A stretch of 46,824 bases of DNA from Gloeophyllum trabeum ATCC 11539 (GCF_000344685.1 NW_006920429.1:422577-469400); one strand, 5' to 3'; counted from the stretch's first letter, positions 1 through 12,307 are shown. Made by a program: numbers and translations. Notes: a model not told the origin generated them from the letters alone.

Positions 1-1651
1 AACATTGCAGTTGTCTGTAGATTAGGCGTCCGCATAGGCCTGTCCTGCATTGCGACCGGGTGAGTACGTCTTCGACATCCGGCCGCGTATGCCTCTTCAT
101 GCCGCCGGGCATCTTCCACGCGTTTGAATATCATAGAGCGGACGGAATACGATGGATACTGGGTCTCCGGATGGAATTGCATCCCTCATGTGAGTTTGTT
201 TTTATTTCTCGCTTTTAGATCCTACATTGCCCCTTCAGTTCTTCCGTGGTCATGCGTATGCAGGCAGTCCAGGCCCTGTTATGTGAGCACATGTGTTCGG
301 CATTCTTTATCTACCTTGGCCTCTCAAGTTTCTTCCTTCTCTGCTCCTCTTTGGGTCTGATTGCACTCTCCTTGCTGTGCAGTTGTTCCTATGCAATAGA
401 CCCACCAGCATCGCAACAACAGCGGTTTTTTGGGTCTTATGGACAGTAAAGTGTTACCAGAACTATTCTTTGCTGATACTTTCGCTTTAGAACATTCCCC
501 ACTGCTGCTACCATGCATTTTGCAGCATATACCCTTGGACATAGGTGAGTATTCACATATATGAACATTGTATATGCATAGAGGGGCATTTAACACGAGA
601 CAACATGTAATAGTAATATTTAGGAATTTATCGTATTTTTTCCGAGGCTTTATACGGTGCGATCGGCCGCCACCGTTGAGCACAGTGAGCGCGACATTCC
701 TGACGGCGATGATGCTCAATCGGAGCATGTAAGTGGCGGCGCATACATGTCAAATCCATCAAACGAATTTTGTGTATTTAATGAGATTTATTCCATATTT
801 CCACGACTACATACAAATGCTACAGCCATGCTCATCGTCGGCGACGACGACGACAGGCCTAAAGCGGGCGGCGACAACACGCCGGGCGCCGACGCTGGCG
901 TTGTCACCTGACCCGTGGCGGTACACCCTAGGGTTGGGGTTTGCTACCAGACTTCTACCCGGACCGCGGCCGGAAGCGGCAAGGGCATGGTGGTCGACGG
1001 GGAAGACAGCGAGGACGGGGTGTCGAGCAGAGTAGCGGACGGCCTTATTATACTAGTGTAGGCGGTGACGTGTACTGTGTGTAGACCGATGCTCGAGCGT
1101 TGAAGTCAAGGGGGACGAGGTGGGGTACCCAGGGGGGGCGTTCAGGTGGGGTGGCAAAATAAGGTTTTCAAGACCCCTTGGTCTCGCGTCTTGGGGCGTA
1201 GTCCCAAGTCTAAGGAATCTCGCTTTTGGTGTCACTCGGGTGTCTGAGTTGATGCTCTATCGATATGCAAATTTAAATGGCTGTAACTGTTTTTTCAACG
1301 AAGCGCCCGTTAACCATCACCAATGGCTGACTTTGCAACCGTGACCACAGCCACTCGGACGTTGTAAGCGGTAGATTGTGGCAAAGAAGCGAACTCTTAG
1401 TAAGCAATGATGTGGCTGAAGAAGATCGGGTCGGGAATGTGACAAGTTCAAGCCGCGTAAGCGAGGAGCCACATTTCTGAGCTTTCATGCTACGTATCTA
1501 TCATGACTCCCGATAATGAGGCTACAGCCTCCTCTGCGAAAGGACCTTCCTCTGCTATCATTGCTCGCGTGGACCACCACGCAGCCTGTGATGAGACCGC
1601 TGTCGATACCCATGCTAAATCCAGCCACCATTCCATTATTCTCTAATATAC
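1..1651. other. No confident gene
   Basis: I see no recognisable protein here. Bases 1-59 and about 131-176 form two short open stretches, each followed by a good GTGAGT donor, so the window may begin inside the 3' part of a plus-strand gene. The frame decays after about base 230 and no family could be named. A GC-rich stretch at 840-1040 and a G-rich stretch at 1110-1160 lie between. The 47-codon ATG frame at 1504-1647 shows no similarity I can recognise. Confidence 0.4.
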
Positions 1652-2905
1652 ATGTATCCCAATGACCTTCCGCTGATGGATCTCGGCGTCGGCTCCTTCT
1701 CGCAGAGCGTCTTCTCAGCCGCGCCGCTCCTCAAGGATCCCGAGCACCTGTCGCGGCGCACGCTGCCAAAGGTCTTCGCTGTTGCGCGCAAGATCCCGCC
1801 TGGGCTCGGGCAGGGCCTCGTGCGGGGCATATTGGTGAAGGGCGCTGACTACCCAGTAATGTATAATTTCGCTTTGCATCCACCAAGCATGGGCGCGGTG
1901 GGCTGACGGGTTATGGGTAGGAGCATGTGACGGAGTATGGCGTGCATTGGAACTTCTTTATTACCCTTGCGCTACCCCCGGTGCTGCAGGTGCTGCAGGT
2001 CCCGTTAATTGTGTCCATGCTGTTGCTGGCAGTCCTTTGTGCGCTTGGTGAGTACCACTCCAATATTCATATTTTCGGATACGCATTGTGGCAGCGAACC
2101 AGCTGATGCTGTGGTGCACCCCCTTGCAGAGCTACGTCCTCTTCGCCCCGCGGACAATCCTCGTGTCGGCGAGCAAGGAAGGCATCGTCTCGCTCTTCTG
2201 TATGTCTTGACCGTCTCCTTGCTTTCGCTGCACGATCCCTCTCCGAAGTACTTCCACCGGCAGCAGCAGGCACTTGCGCACCGGCGGAAGGACAATAATA
2301 TAGTGACCACCGCTAGCTCGACAGTGACAGGGCCCGGGAAGGTAAGAATGGTAAATGGGAGGCGGGAGGACGACCGGACGGCGACGGAGCTGATCTCGTA
2401 CCCAATGGTGTGGTGCACTCGTGGGAGTGTGCGCGGTGGGGTCTTGCGGAGGCTGATATGTCTCTCTTTCCACTCCCTTTCCACTCCCCTCCCCGATATA
2501 TAGGACGTATCAAACGTACAAGGTAAACCTTCGCTATAGCCTGTGGGTCGCGTTCTGCAATGGGACGTTCCTCTTCGGGTACCTCATGCTCGAACTCGTG
2601 TTATTCCCGTCACCATTCTCCAAGTCCGTCTACTGTCCGACGTCGACGCCGAAAGCCTAGGTCGAGACCACCACCAGCATGGGTATAAGCGGAAGGACGA
2701 ATGCCGGGGAAGTGCAGGCCGGCGTACAAGTGAGACGGGCACCGAAGTTGCTGGAGGCGGTGAATAGGAACGGCCTCGTGTTCTTCCTTCCCGCGCGTCC
2801 CTTGCAGGCGAACCTCCTCAGCGGCGCAATAAATCTCGCTGTACATGCCCGACACCGCGGCAATTGCGATCTTGGGTGTGTATACGCTCCTTATCAGTGG
2901 GGCTG
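1652..2905 (+). pseudogene. GWT1: GWT1/PIG-W acyltransferase remnant
   Basis: Decayed copy of the ER membrane acyltransferase that acylates inositol of GlcN-PI in GPI-anchor synthesis. Family motifs occur in the right order: LMDLGVGSF near 1680, then after a 65-nt intron (1856-1920) the signature [13 protein letters not shown] at 1921, ANQLMLWC at 2095, RTILVSASKEGIVSLF at 2150, PSPKYFHRQQQALAHRRKDN at 2240, a DRTATELISYPMVW block at 2372, YSLWVAFCNGTFLFGYLMLE at 2530, LLEAVNRNGLVFFL at 2740 and PDTAAIAILGVYTLLISGA at 2850. The N-terminal third is missing. The segment between SLF and PSP is lost, an 18-nt insertion interrupts the NGLVFFL/ANLLSG junction, and the last helix is reached only by a frame change near 2840. 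GWT1 is essential in yeasts, so a working copy should exist elsewhere. Identification is firm; the pseudogene status is inferred from these breaks and could partly reflect sequence errors. Confidence 0.8.
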
Positions 2906-4075
2906 TGTGAATTGAACAGGGAAGGCGCGTGTGCCGGTTCCAGGTTCTGCGTGATGGAGACTGGCTGCGTCGCGCCTTTTGTCCTGTTCGGTAAAATTTT
3001 CATAGTGTGACCCTCTTGAATACGAAGACCTTGAGAATATAGCGCAAGAAAATGAAGGGGATAGCAGGTTCATTGTCGTGCTGGCTTGCGGGACTCGAAT
3101 TCCGTGCTTTGTATGGCGGACACTGGACCTACCTGTCCACGCCAGTTTTTACTTCCGAGCACGCTCGCGAGACGAGATGGATCTTCTGGACCAGGGACGA
3201 GCTAATCCAGAATTAAGGGTAATTCGCGGCCTGTCTCAAATGTAGTCATAAAGGGAACAGAATATGGAATGAAAGGACGCGCATGCATAATCATAGACCG
3301 CGTGTGGAACAATCACAATGAAATCGTTGGGACCCGGTTGTGGCATGCAACTAGAAGTCCAGTTGATGTCTTCAATTAAACGTGCTCTATCATTACGAAC
3401 CTGACGAGCTTCATGCCAGGTCCTGCTTTGGGGGTATGAGTGGCCTAGGCGTCCCACATACTTATTCTGCTCTCGGTTTCAAACATGACCTTTCCGATCC
3501 CATGCTTCAGCGTATCGTATGCTGCCAATTGGGCCCACTACAGTATGTAATGTAACCAATTTATTTACGCCGGGATTCGTTGACTTTGCGATGTGGCCGA
3601 AGAACGGCTCGCAGGAGCGTAATCTAGCCGGAGACTCAGACGGAGTCGGCCAACAACCCAGCAAACAGCACCCAGAAGTTGGCGAGCCCGTTCTGCTCAT
3701 ATAGACTGCCACACCAGTGGTTATTGCTTCACTTGCTTACCAGCCCTGTAATGGGAAGTACATGACGAAGCAAGACATTCAGTTGCACGCCAGCCACACT
3801 CAGGCTGGTGACTGCGGCGTAGTAGTGTGACAACTGTCACGTGACACGTTTGGACGCGAGGACGTGAGAAATATGCATGTCCTTTCCGCCACAACAGGCG
3901 TTCAGCTGACTGGCCACGGCCTTCATCAACACGTGTATACACAAGCCACAAAGAAGCACAGAATATAATGGACAATGAACAGCGGAGTTGCAACTCCAGC
4001 GACTTTAAAAGCTCGGTGGGTGACTGTGGCCTCTACTAGTATCCTCTTCTGTTTCTGACAATCGCTACCACGGCC
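2906..4075. other. Intergenic, no gene seen
   Basis: No coding pattern was recognised. The last 70 bases are probably the promoter of the kinase gene at 4076: a TATA-like TTTAAAAG lies at 4004-4011 and a pyrimidine-rich stretch at about 4040-4060 precedes the ATG. Confidence 0.5.
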
Positions 4076-6716
4076 ATGTCTGAACCTGCGCCGACTCCCC
4101 CTCCCGATACACCCTATCCCGCGTCTCCGGTCGCACCTTTATTGGACGACGATGCCCTCCCCGCCGCCGCGGCGTCGCCCCCTTCGCGCGATCCCGGTGC
4201 CACTTCACCCGCCCCCGACGTTGAAAACGACGATGGACGCCCGCGCACTCCCACTGGGAAACAACCTCCTGTTTGCGAATTTAATACACCGGTTTCTGTC
4301 CCATCCAACCGGCCGCTCGCCTCCGGTCGAAACTTCCAGAGTCAAGACGTCGGTCTGGCGACGTTGAAGACAGAGGCCGGGACTGAGGCATCACGATTAC
4401 ATGTTGGCCCAGTGTCGATGAAGGATTTCATGCGCCTTACCTTCCAGCGTCACTTTTCGGAAGTGGTAGAGGACGTCTCGCAGAGAATATCACCTGATGA
4501 TCAGGCCCGAGTATCGGCCAGGCTAAGCAAGATTCCCCCTGGAGAGGTAGTTGAACGCAAAATGTATACACCCTTGGTATGTGTTTGAGCTTCAGTGGCC
4601 TACGTTTGAGTACTGAAGGATATCAATCACCGCAGAAGGAAGGAATGAATGACATGTGCTCGTCTCTGTGGAAAGAGAACAGTCCTATTGAGCTCGAGAC
4701 CGTGGAGAGCACGAAGGATCCGCAGGACCCGGGGACACCTGACTTGATTATAAAGGAGAGTGGCATGGGCCTATGCCCGTGGCCATGCGCATTGGCCTTT
4801 GTGGAGGTCAAGCCTCAGGATAAGCAGGATCCTTTCTATTACACCGACGGCTCCTCCGCAAAGGTCGTGTATGATTACCAGCTTAAAGTGTGGGATCAAA
4901 TCTCGTACTACGCCACAGTCTCGTTCAGGCGCCGGCCTCGCTGCTTTCTCTGCGGCATTGGCGTTTTTGGAAATCGCGCTCGATTCTTTCGCTTCGATCG
5001 CTCTTCGATATTGGTATCCGAGGCCTTTGAATACAAGGAGAATCCAGAACCACTCTGGCAATTCTTGGCTGGCTTCGGCGCCCAGGGTTACTATGGTAGT
5101 GGCGTGGACCCCACGATAGACTTCGAGGTCCACGATCACGACGCGCTCCTCCTGGAAAAGATCCAGAAGGCAAGGGCGAAACGCCTACTCTCTGAAGAAA
5201 CTGAGAAACTACACGATGACACCCTGCGAGCGCAGAGCAGTACCATCAGAGTTCCGTCCAAGGACGGTGCGAAACTCGAGCAGTACATCACCGTCGGCCC
5301 ACCTTTGGTGACCTCGACAGCGCTCCTTGGTCGCGGGACGTGCACCTGGCTCGCCTTCCCTGTCCCCGGGACCGTCGAAAATCCGGAGCGCAGCAATGAA
5401 GACCACTTCGTAATCATCAAGGATTCTTGGCGGGACCCTACTCGCAGACTCGAGGGCGATATATACGACATTATCCATGGCGGCAAGGATCACGTTCCCG
5501 GCGTGGCAAGGAAGCGCAGCGATGTGGATCTGGTCGAACCGCCCGACCCGAACAGCGAGATGCATCGGACGCTCGCCCACGTACTGAACACCCATATACT
5601 GGATAAGAATGCACCTCGCAAGTGCCCTCCTCGCGTCCATCATCGCTGCATCCTCAATTCCGTCGGGATCCATCTCAGTCGATTCTTATGCACTCGCGAG
5701 GCGTTGGAAGCGATCTATGACTCGCTCTTACGTGGGTGACCTCGTATGTTCTACTGTTCCAATATAGCTGACAGGTCAATAGGTCACGAACAGATGAGCA
5801 AGAAGGATATACTCCATCGGGATATCAGCGTGAATAATATCATGATCAGCGCTTACCCCGAGGTGGAGAAATGCAAAGGCTTCCTCATTGATGTCGAGTA
5901 TGCCACTGTTGTCGGGGAGCCCGGAAGCGAGTCGGATCTACGTGAGATCACGGTAAGAGGGTCGTTCATTATATTTTATTCTCAATACCAACGGGTTTTC
6001 CGTTTCAGGGTACCATCCAATTCCTATCGATTGCTCGCCTTCGGAAGACTCCTCAGTTACCCGCTCACGAGACTTGGAACGACCTCGAATCATACTTCTG
6101 GACTATTGCATACCTCTACATTCACCACAGGCCACACACCTTGTCGGAGCAGGTTATCAGTGAAATCTTCGCCCTTTGCCACCCGGACCTCAGAACCACC
6201 ATGGTCAGAACGCATGTGGAGACGATGGAGATTCTGTGCGGCCCTGACGAAAACAGTGAAGGCGGCGCTCGAGACCAACGGGAGAACGTCCCGTTGACCT
6301 CCTGTATTCGTCGGCTTGCGGAGCTCGTGAAGAGCCACTACCAAGACAAAGATTGGATTAAAAAAGCTTATGCAACATTTCCGGATATGTTCTTTCAACT
6401 CACGACCCACGAGACGATAAAGGAGGTCATACGCGAGGCTTTGGACTGCGATCGCTGGCCTTCCAACGATGGCGCTACCCCCTTCCGCCTTATACAAGCA
6501 CCGGAGAAGGCTGTACACGCCAACACGGCAGCAAACCTCGTGTCTGGGATCGAGTCCAGCCAGACATCCGAAAGCGGGAGCAAGCGCAAGCGGGACGACG
6601 ACGAGGGCTCATCAGCGAAACGCGCTCGTCCTACTGGTGCCGACGGCCAGGCTGGTAAGGAGAAGCAGAGCACCATTTACAGGCCCAAGGACCGTCTTCC
6701 TGCGGTTCTCGAGTAG
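4076..6716 (+). CDS. FunK1-type fungal protein kinase
   Basis: Predicted serine/threonine-type kinase of the fungal FunK1 family, 824 residues, four exons: 4076-4576, 4636-5731, 5783-5952, 6009-6716. Introns are 59, 51 and 56 nt, all GT-AG. The first 110 residues are Pro/Ala-rich and probably disordered. The kinase core is clear: VIIKDSW with Lys429, the catalytic loop HRDISVNN with His544-Arg545-Asp546, then FLIDVEYA in place of a DFG loop, and GTIQFLSIA just after intron 3, which is the usual FunK1 continuation. The tail has a basic KRKR...KRARP cluster that looks like a nuclear localisation signal. The start ATG has a good context (ACGGCC before it), and a TATA-like element lies 65 nt upstream. 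The reading frame is intact throughout, so I call it functional. FunK1 kinases are expanded in mushroom-forming fungi and their substrates are largely unknown; no specific role can be given. Confidence 0.9.
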
Positions 6717-7197
6717 GATGATACAGAGTGTGAATACTCATGGGGAGATGTTAACTGTCGTTGTTGATGTTTGCGGAGGGGTTGTGTAGCCGCCTCTCAG
6801 GCTGAGGTATATGCGCTGTTTCGAGTGTCTCTGTTCCGCCGAGTCGTTGTGTAGCTATGTTTCCCAGTATTGCGTGATTGCCTCTTTACTATGGTACGGG
6901 AATACTATCCTTCTGATCAGAATACGAGGAATGATAAGTGATTGCGCGACACGATTCGTGTCTCAGATGCTTGCTTGTTCACCCCCATGCCAGGGCGCTG
7001 CTTTCTACTGTTTCTTGTTGCAGTGCTATCAGGCTGACTGGACGAAGTGCGTGGGTGTGCTCCCTTGAGACTGCGTCCATAGACCCACTATTGTCAAACA
7101 AGTGCAATCATTATTTGGGACCTCTTCTCCAGCCTCTTCGAATTGAAATGCGCGCCTCACCGCCGTGTTTGTGAGGATTTTCTTTGACCTTTGAAAG
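6717..7197. other. Intergenic, no gene seen
   Basis: 3' flank of the kinase gene. No supported reading frame. Confidence 0.5.
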
Positions 7198-7328
7198 GTG
7201 GGAGGCGTTCTACTCCCAATTGCTGCACGAGAGCATCGCTGGGCGGCTCGGCGCGCTGTGCAAGGCGTGCGGGTTCATCGAACGCTGGGTCGACCTCACG
7301 AACGAGTCGCGCGATCAAGCGCGAGATT
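7198..7328 (+). CDS. Isolated unidentified exon
   Basis: An open stretch bounded by a plausible acceptor (CTTTGAAAG before 7198) and a consensus donor (GTAAGA at about 7329). It reads like real protein: WEAFYSQLLHESIAGRLGA, then LCKACGFIERWVDLTNES. The segment is rich in hydrophobic and charged residues in helical spacing. I do not recognise the family and could not connect it to further exons on either side. Downstream, 7340-7530 is a purine-rich low-complexity tract. It is either one exon of a gene I cannot assemble or a relic of a lost gene. Confidence 0.3.
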
Positions 7329-8821
7329 CGTAAGATTGAGGAAGATTATGAGGACAGGAGAAACGGAAACGGGAATAGTGGGGAAGGAGGAGACCGAGGA
7401 GGAGACCGAGGAGGAGAAGAGGGAGAAGGAGAAGGAGCGCATGAATAAGGTGGATCGGTTCGAGGAGGGGCCGGTTATGGGGGGATGGGGGATGTGGAGG
7501 ATGTGGCAAATGGGGAGGGGGGCGTAGGGTCGGGATGCAATATTCTGATATGTTATCATACGATGGAGGTTTGGGATTTCCTTGCATACACCTAGATTCG
7601 GACGAGATAACAGAGGATATGATACTTCTACATTTCATTTTGTAGAGGATGTTGAAGATGAAGGGATAATGGGAAGGCAAATGTGTGGCCAAAGACGTGA
7701 GATTCGGACGTCCGAATCACGTGCCATAGACGCGTCAATATAGGGACGCGTACGAGGCGTGTTTCACTGTACTACCTTGTACTACTCGCGTAAGCCCTCG
7801 AGCTCCCTTTCCATGTGTCACAACGCTTCCGGCTCTCAAATAAAAAACAGTTTCTTAACGATTTTCCTAACACTCTATGCAGGGAATGGGAAGTTTCAAC
7901 CCAGAGCAAATCTCGTATATGGACTTCGCTCCTGGGTGCATGAGGGTAATCGAATTAGGCGATAAAGGGAAGTGAACTACAGATTATTTAACTGATGTAC
8001 CTCAGGTAATATAAGGTGGCCGGAGCGCACGAATTCCCAAGTTTCCGCGATTTCCCCGTTTTCCTACGCCGAGCGCCTCTGATGTAGTCGCCCCCCCCCC
8101 CGCCAGAGGTGAGCGTTCATCGCGTATATATACATTTTCTTTCCTTTAAATACGTTGTTCGTTTTAGTTTGGAAGTTATTAGGCCAGTATCAGAGATCAG
8201 GCAAGCCTGCGTGTCTCGCGAAAGCGCATATATATCCCATATCGCTATACCCTATGGAAGTCAAAAATAATCGTTTATGGGCTTGAATCCATGCAAATTG
8301 CGAGGTAAGGTTGGTTCATATGGTAGTCAACTATTCCGCTCCCACGAAGTCCTAGTTGAATTATCCACTCGATACAGTAAGACGCATCCGGGGAGGCGTC
8401 AGGCAGCTCGGTGGTCTCCCACCTGTTCACAAAATAGCCTTATATGCTACAGCCATCCACTCTCTTGTTTATTTTTCTAATTTCAGTGCACCGAAGGTAC
8501 TCAGTGCCTCTGGATGTGTTCAAGCACGAACCCTGTCACTACGGTGTCTGTCCCACTTGGCTTCTCCTGGTAAGATACCCCCTCAAAAGCTCATCAAAAA
8601 ACATTATGTGCGTATATTTTTAACATATTCCCTTAATGATGAAGCAATGATACCAGATCACTTATGCCACCAAGAACAACTTCGAGAGGTGGCCACAGGG
8701 GCTAATTCCAAATTTGGTTATCCATACCCTTGTACGTCACTTTCCACGAAGACGGCGATCGAGACCTTTGTACCATGATTATCGCCCATTCCTCTGCTCA
8801 TATTCATGCAACAGTAACGAC
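7329..8821. other. Intergenic with low-complexity tracts
   Basis: Contains a GA-rich, almost pyrimidine-free tract at about 7340-7530 and an 11-base C homopolymer at 8091-8101. No gene recognised. The last part is the 5' flank of the TAG1-like gene and contains an upstream out-of-frame ATG at about 8776 that overlaps the true start. Confidence 0.5.
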
Positions 8822-10756
8822 ATGTCTGGCGACGACACACCGCAGCGGGTCGACAAGGGCAAGCAGCGGGCGATATTGCCAGAAGTCGACGAGCGCGCGC
8901 CGCTCCTGGGCGGGCCTTCGTCGCGGCGTATCGACGGCGAGCACGACGACAATGCCCACCGCAGCCGGCGCACGATCTGGTCAACGCTTTGCGCAGTCTT
9001 TAGCGTTTCCTTCTTGCTTTGTGTCCTGATCTTCCTGGCGCTGGTGGCTTGGTCGTACCGGGCGAGAGCGCAGAACCTCACGCCGGAGGACGTCATCCAC
9101 CGCGGGCTGCGCGTGCAGGGCCCGGACCGCGTCGACGTGCTGAACATCACCGCGGGGGAGGGGATATGGGTGCGCGTGGACGGGCGCGTAGGCTTGGACG
9201 CCGGGGCGCTCGTCGATGCGCAGGCGGACGAGGAGCGGGACGGGTTCTACGACTATGTGAGGAAGGGGGTCGGGCGCTGGGGGATACGCAGGCTCCGGAA
9301 GGTGACGGTCGACTCCATGACTGCTGAGATGACGACGCAGCTGGGGCACCGCGACCCGGTGGTGCTAGCGACGATGACGATAGCCCCGGTCGAGGTGCCG
9401 CTGACGGTCAGCCCGCCGACACGGGACTTGTCGTGGCTCACGAACGTCTCGATCCCCATCCTCATCCAGCCGACGTCGAACGGGTCCGCGTTGCTCGACT
9501 TTGCGCGACATAGCTGGAGGGAAGGGTTTGTGAATGTCCGCGCGGCTGTGAACCGAGTTCAGGTGCACGGCGGCGGGCTGGACGACAACAGCTGGCGCAG
9601 CCGGTTCCGGATGGACAGACCCAACGTCCGCGTCGATGTGCGGAAGAGGAGTGAGTGGACTTGTCGTTTTCTTGCCACTCGTCGCTAACAGTACCAGTAC
9701 CGGAGCTCCCTGGGCTGCCACCACCTGGTCGGCACTTACCCGCCCTGGAGGAGTTGGTGACGCTGAAGACGTTCGGCGTGTCCTCCGGCAAAGAGAGTCT
9801 ACTCCTGAATGCAGTGGCGACGGCGGTCAACCCCGTGCCGTCAAACGTGCACTTTGCGTCCCCGCCTGAATTACCGTTTACGATATCACTCGTCTCTACG
9901 GAACACAACCGGAGCACGTCCGTCCCCGTCGCCTTTGTCCACACTGAGCCGTTCACGCTCACCCACCCGAACATCACGCTCGCTGTCTCGGGCTCCGTCC
10001 TCCGCTTGCCTTCCTCCGTCTCGCCACTCCTCTCCGCCTTCCTCTCGCGCTACCTCTCCGGCGAACGGAACCCCATCCAACTATCCACGCCGCTATTCCC
10101 GGGGCTAGACGTCGACACCTTCTTCCCCGCGCCGCATCCGCGCCCGCAGATCCTGCGCGACGTGACGATCCGCGACATGAAGATCAAGCCGTCGGGCCCG
10201 GGGGGCAACCAGATATCCGCGAGCGGGACGGTGTTCGCGCGCGCGGTGCTGCCCAGGGGCATCGACGTGCGCCTCGAGGTGAACCGCGTCTGGCCGGATG
10301 TGCTGGTGTACGACGGCGAGGTCCCGGATGTGGACTATGGGGATGCACCGCCGGTGCCGTTGCCGGAGGGCGCGTTTGCGCACATCAAGCCCGAGGACTG
10401 GTTGGTGTCGGAGAGCGTTGAGGAGGAGCCTGGGAACGAGGGCTCGGTTGTTGCTGTGACTGCGCAGATCGAGGACGTGCCGCTGGAAGTGCTCCCTGGG
10501 CGCGAGAAAGAATTTAGTCATTTCGTATCGAAGGTGGGCTCTTCAGTGAACAACTTCCGCTATTCCCTGGTCTCATAGTTACGAACAGGTCATTTGGGGC
10601 CCGGGAGGAGCCTTGGCTGGCGTGCAGGGCGTGGCTGCTGTCGGGGTGCGCGTGCATGGGCTGCCGTTCTCCAATGGTACGGGACAAGACAAGGAGATGG
10701 AGCTGACCGACCTGCCTTTCCGCGGGACAGTGAGGATTGGTAAGAAAGGACTGTGA
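8822..10756 (+). CDS. TAG1-like vacuolar membrane protein
   Basis: Single-pass membrane protein of about 610 residues resembling the Tag1/YLR173W family; yeast Tag1 is about 608 residues, sits in the vacuole membrane and helps end autophagy. Three exons: 8822-9650, about 9698-10533, 10589-10756. The first intron could instead end at 9691, two codons longer in frame, but the CTAAC branch-like site sits too close to that acceptor. Residues 1-50 are cytosolic and carry an acidic dileucine signal, ERAPLL (24-29), of the kind used for AP-3 sorting to the vacuole. One strong helix spans about residues 54-79. The rest is a large lumenal beta-rich domain with repeated NITA/NVS-type glycosylation sequons. 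The ATG at 8822 is the first in-frame ATG. Family assignment rests on layout, length and recalled similarity, not on a search. Confidence 0.65.
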
Positions 10757-11433
10757 TCTTGCTGAGATTGGCGTTGTACATTTTTGTCTGTATCGTTGTG
10801 TATAATGTATCTTACCTGGTTGTGGTAGACATGTACTAAATCATGCAGTCTGCATTTGTTTATGTCTACGTACAGTCTGAAAACCATAACTTCTCTGGAT
10901 CTCTTGGGAGAAATTGGTCGGTAATCGGAATCTCGTCAGATACCTGTTTATCAGGAGTTATGGACGCTTTTACACAAAGCTTGCATTATCTTGCATTATC
11001 CGAAGTGACTTGGAAATTGCCGACGTTGACTGCTTTCTCTTTGTCCCATCTGAGTACTCGCCGCTGCTCTCTGCGATGCTCGCTCTGTGTCCTTCGCAAC
11101 TGATGTTCGACCTTCGTCACGGTGCCTGGTGGACGTGGTGAATTCAGAAGTCTTTGCTCAGGGAACGCTGGAGAGATCCCGAGGATCGCCGCCTCCGACT
11201 AGCATGGTGGCGGCTCTTGCGCCGTCAGCCAAGTAATACTCGCTAGTGTCATGGCAGTGAACGATCGCGAGGTATGTTAAAGTATCATGACAAGATCTGA
11301 ACGTGTTTCTTCTGAGAACCGTGTCGTTCTACAACTGTTTTCTATGCAGACAAAGCATGGATATCCGAGGAAAAGGGGGAGAGCTCAGTGGATGGTGGTC
11401 GGGTCGTTGGCCATGATGAGCTAGCTTTAGCTA
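10757..11433. other. Intergenic, convergent 3' ends
   Basis: Lies between the 3' ends of the TAG1-like gene (+) and the orphan gene (-). No supported reading frame. Confidence 0.5.
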
Positions 11434-12233
11434 TCACATCTGGTCCTCGTCGCGTTCACCGTCTACGTTCCACTGGGCCGCTCTGTTTACCAACTCCTGC
11501 ATCTTGCGCTCTGCGACGTTCTGCTGAAGGTGAGCCTTAAGCTGTTGGATCCCACAGCGAGGTGGGCAGGACATCAGCGGCGCATCGATCAAGGATAGAG
11601 TGGGTGCCCACCAGATCTTGATCCAAGGCCTCCTTCATTGCTGTGGTCGAATAGGTTGAATGTATAGTAGGCTCCTTTGCATTTGAAGGCCCATGGCTAT
11701 ATGACATTGATGTTCCATGATAAGCTTTGGTGAGTCTCGTGCTTCGATTCGTAGAATTTATCCACGAGCTCGTATCATCAGGAATCAAAAAATTATAGGT
11801 GAGTTCGTCGGTTGGCGTAGGGGATGAAATCATACCATTGGTAGAATTGACCAACCAATCGTTTCTGGTCCACTAGGAGCCCATGAGGTATAATATTCAG
11901 ACAGACAGTGAGAGGGTCTCCCAGTAGAGAGTACGTACCGTAATTCTGCTTTCATCCAATGCACCTTCTAAGGACGAGCTACGAGAAATTAGTGACATTT
12001 CGAGCTGTGGCCACGCGATCCAGCCAACAAGCCTGTTCCAATCTTCGGCGGGCTGAACCATTCCAGTAAGTAGGACGGATCGGTCTGCGGGAACGGACAG
12101 TATAATCTCAAATGCTTACCATGTTCTCGGTCGCATCCACGCCCCTTGGTTCTTGTAAGGTCCTTTCCCCAATCTGCACCGCGTCGTAGGATTCTGGAAG
12201 TGCTAACGTAGCCTCTGGATATTCCTGGGCCAT
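11434..12233 (-). CDS. Orphan 198-residue protein, four exons
   Basis: Hand-built model on the minus strand: 12233-12120, 12052-11939, 11872-11612, 11541-11434. Introns are 67, 66 and 70 nt with GTAAGC, GTACGT and GTGGGC donors, all in phase 0, and every exon is a multiple of three. The protein starts MAQEYPEATLALPESYDAV. It has a central Ser/Thr/Asn-rich stretch and ends in a helical, charged tail (LKAHLQQNVAERKMQELVNR, finishing DGERDEDQM) that could form a short coiled coil. No signal peptide or membrane segment is seen. A TATATA element lies about 75 nt upstream of the ATG (12309-12316). I do not recognise the family. The regular splice pattern and coherent protein argue for a real gene. 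Confidence 0.55.
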
Positions 12234-12307
12234 TGTATAATAATGGATCGATGTTTTGAGGAACGGTAGGTATAGCGGGAGGATACGGACAGCAACCGAA
12301 AAGCGGA

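Noticed and set aside
1273..1488. Minus-strand 71-codon frame
   Set aside because: Low-information Ser/Thr/Leu-rich peptide with no partner exons or splice signals.
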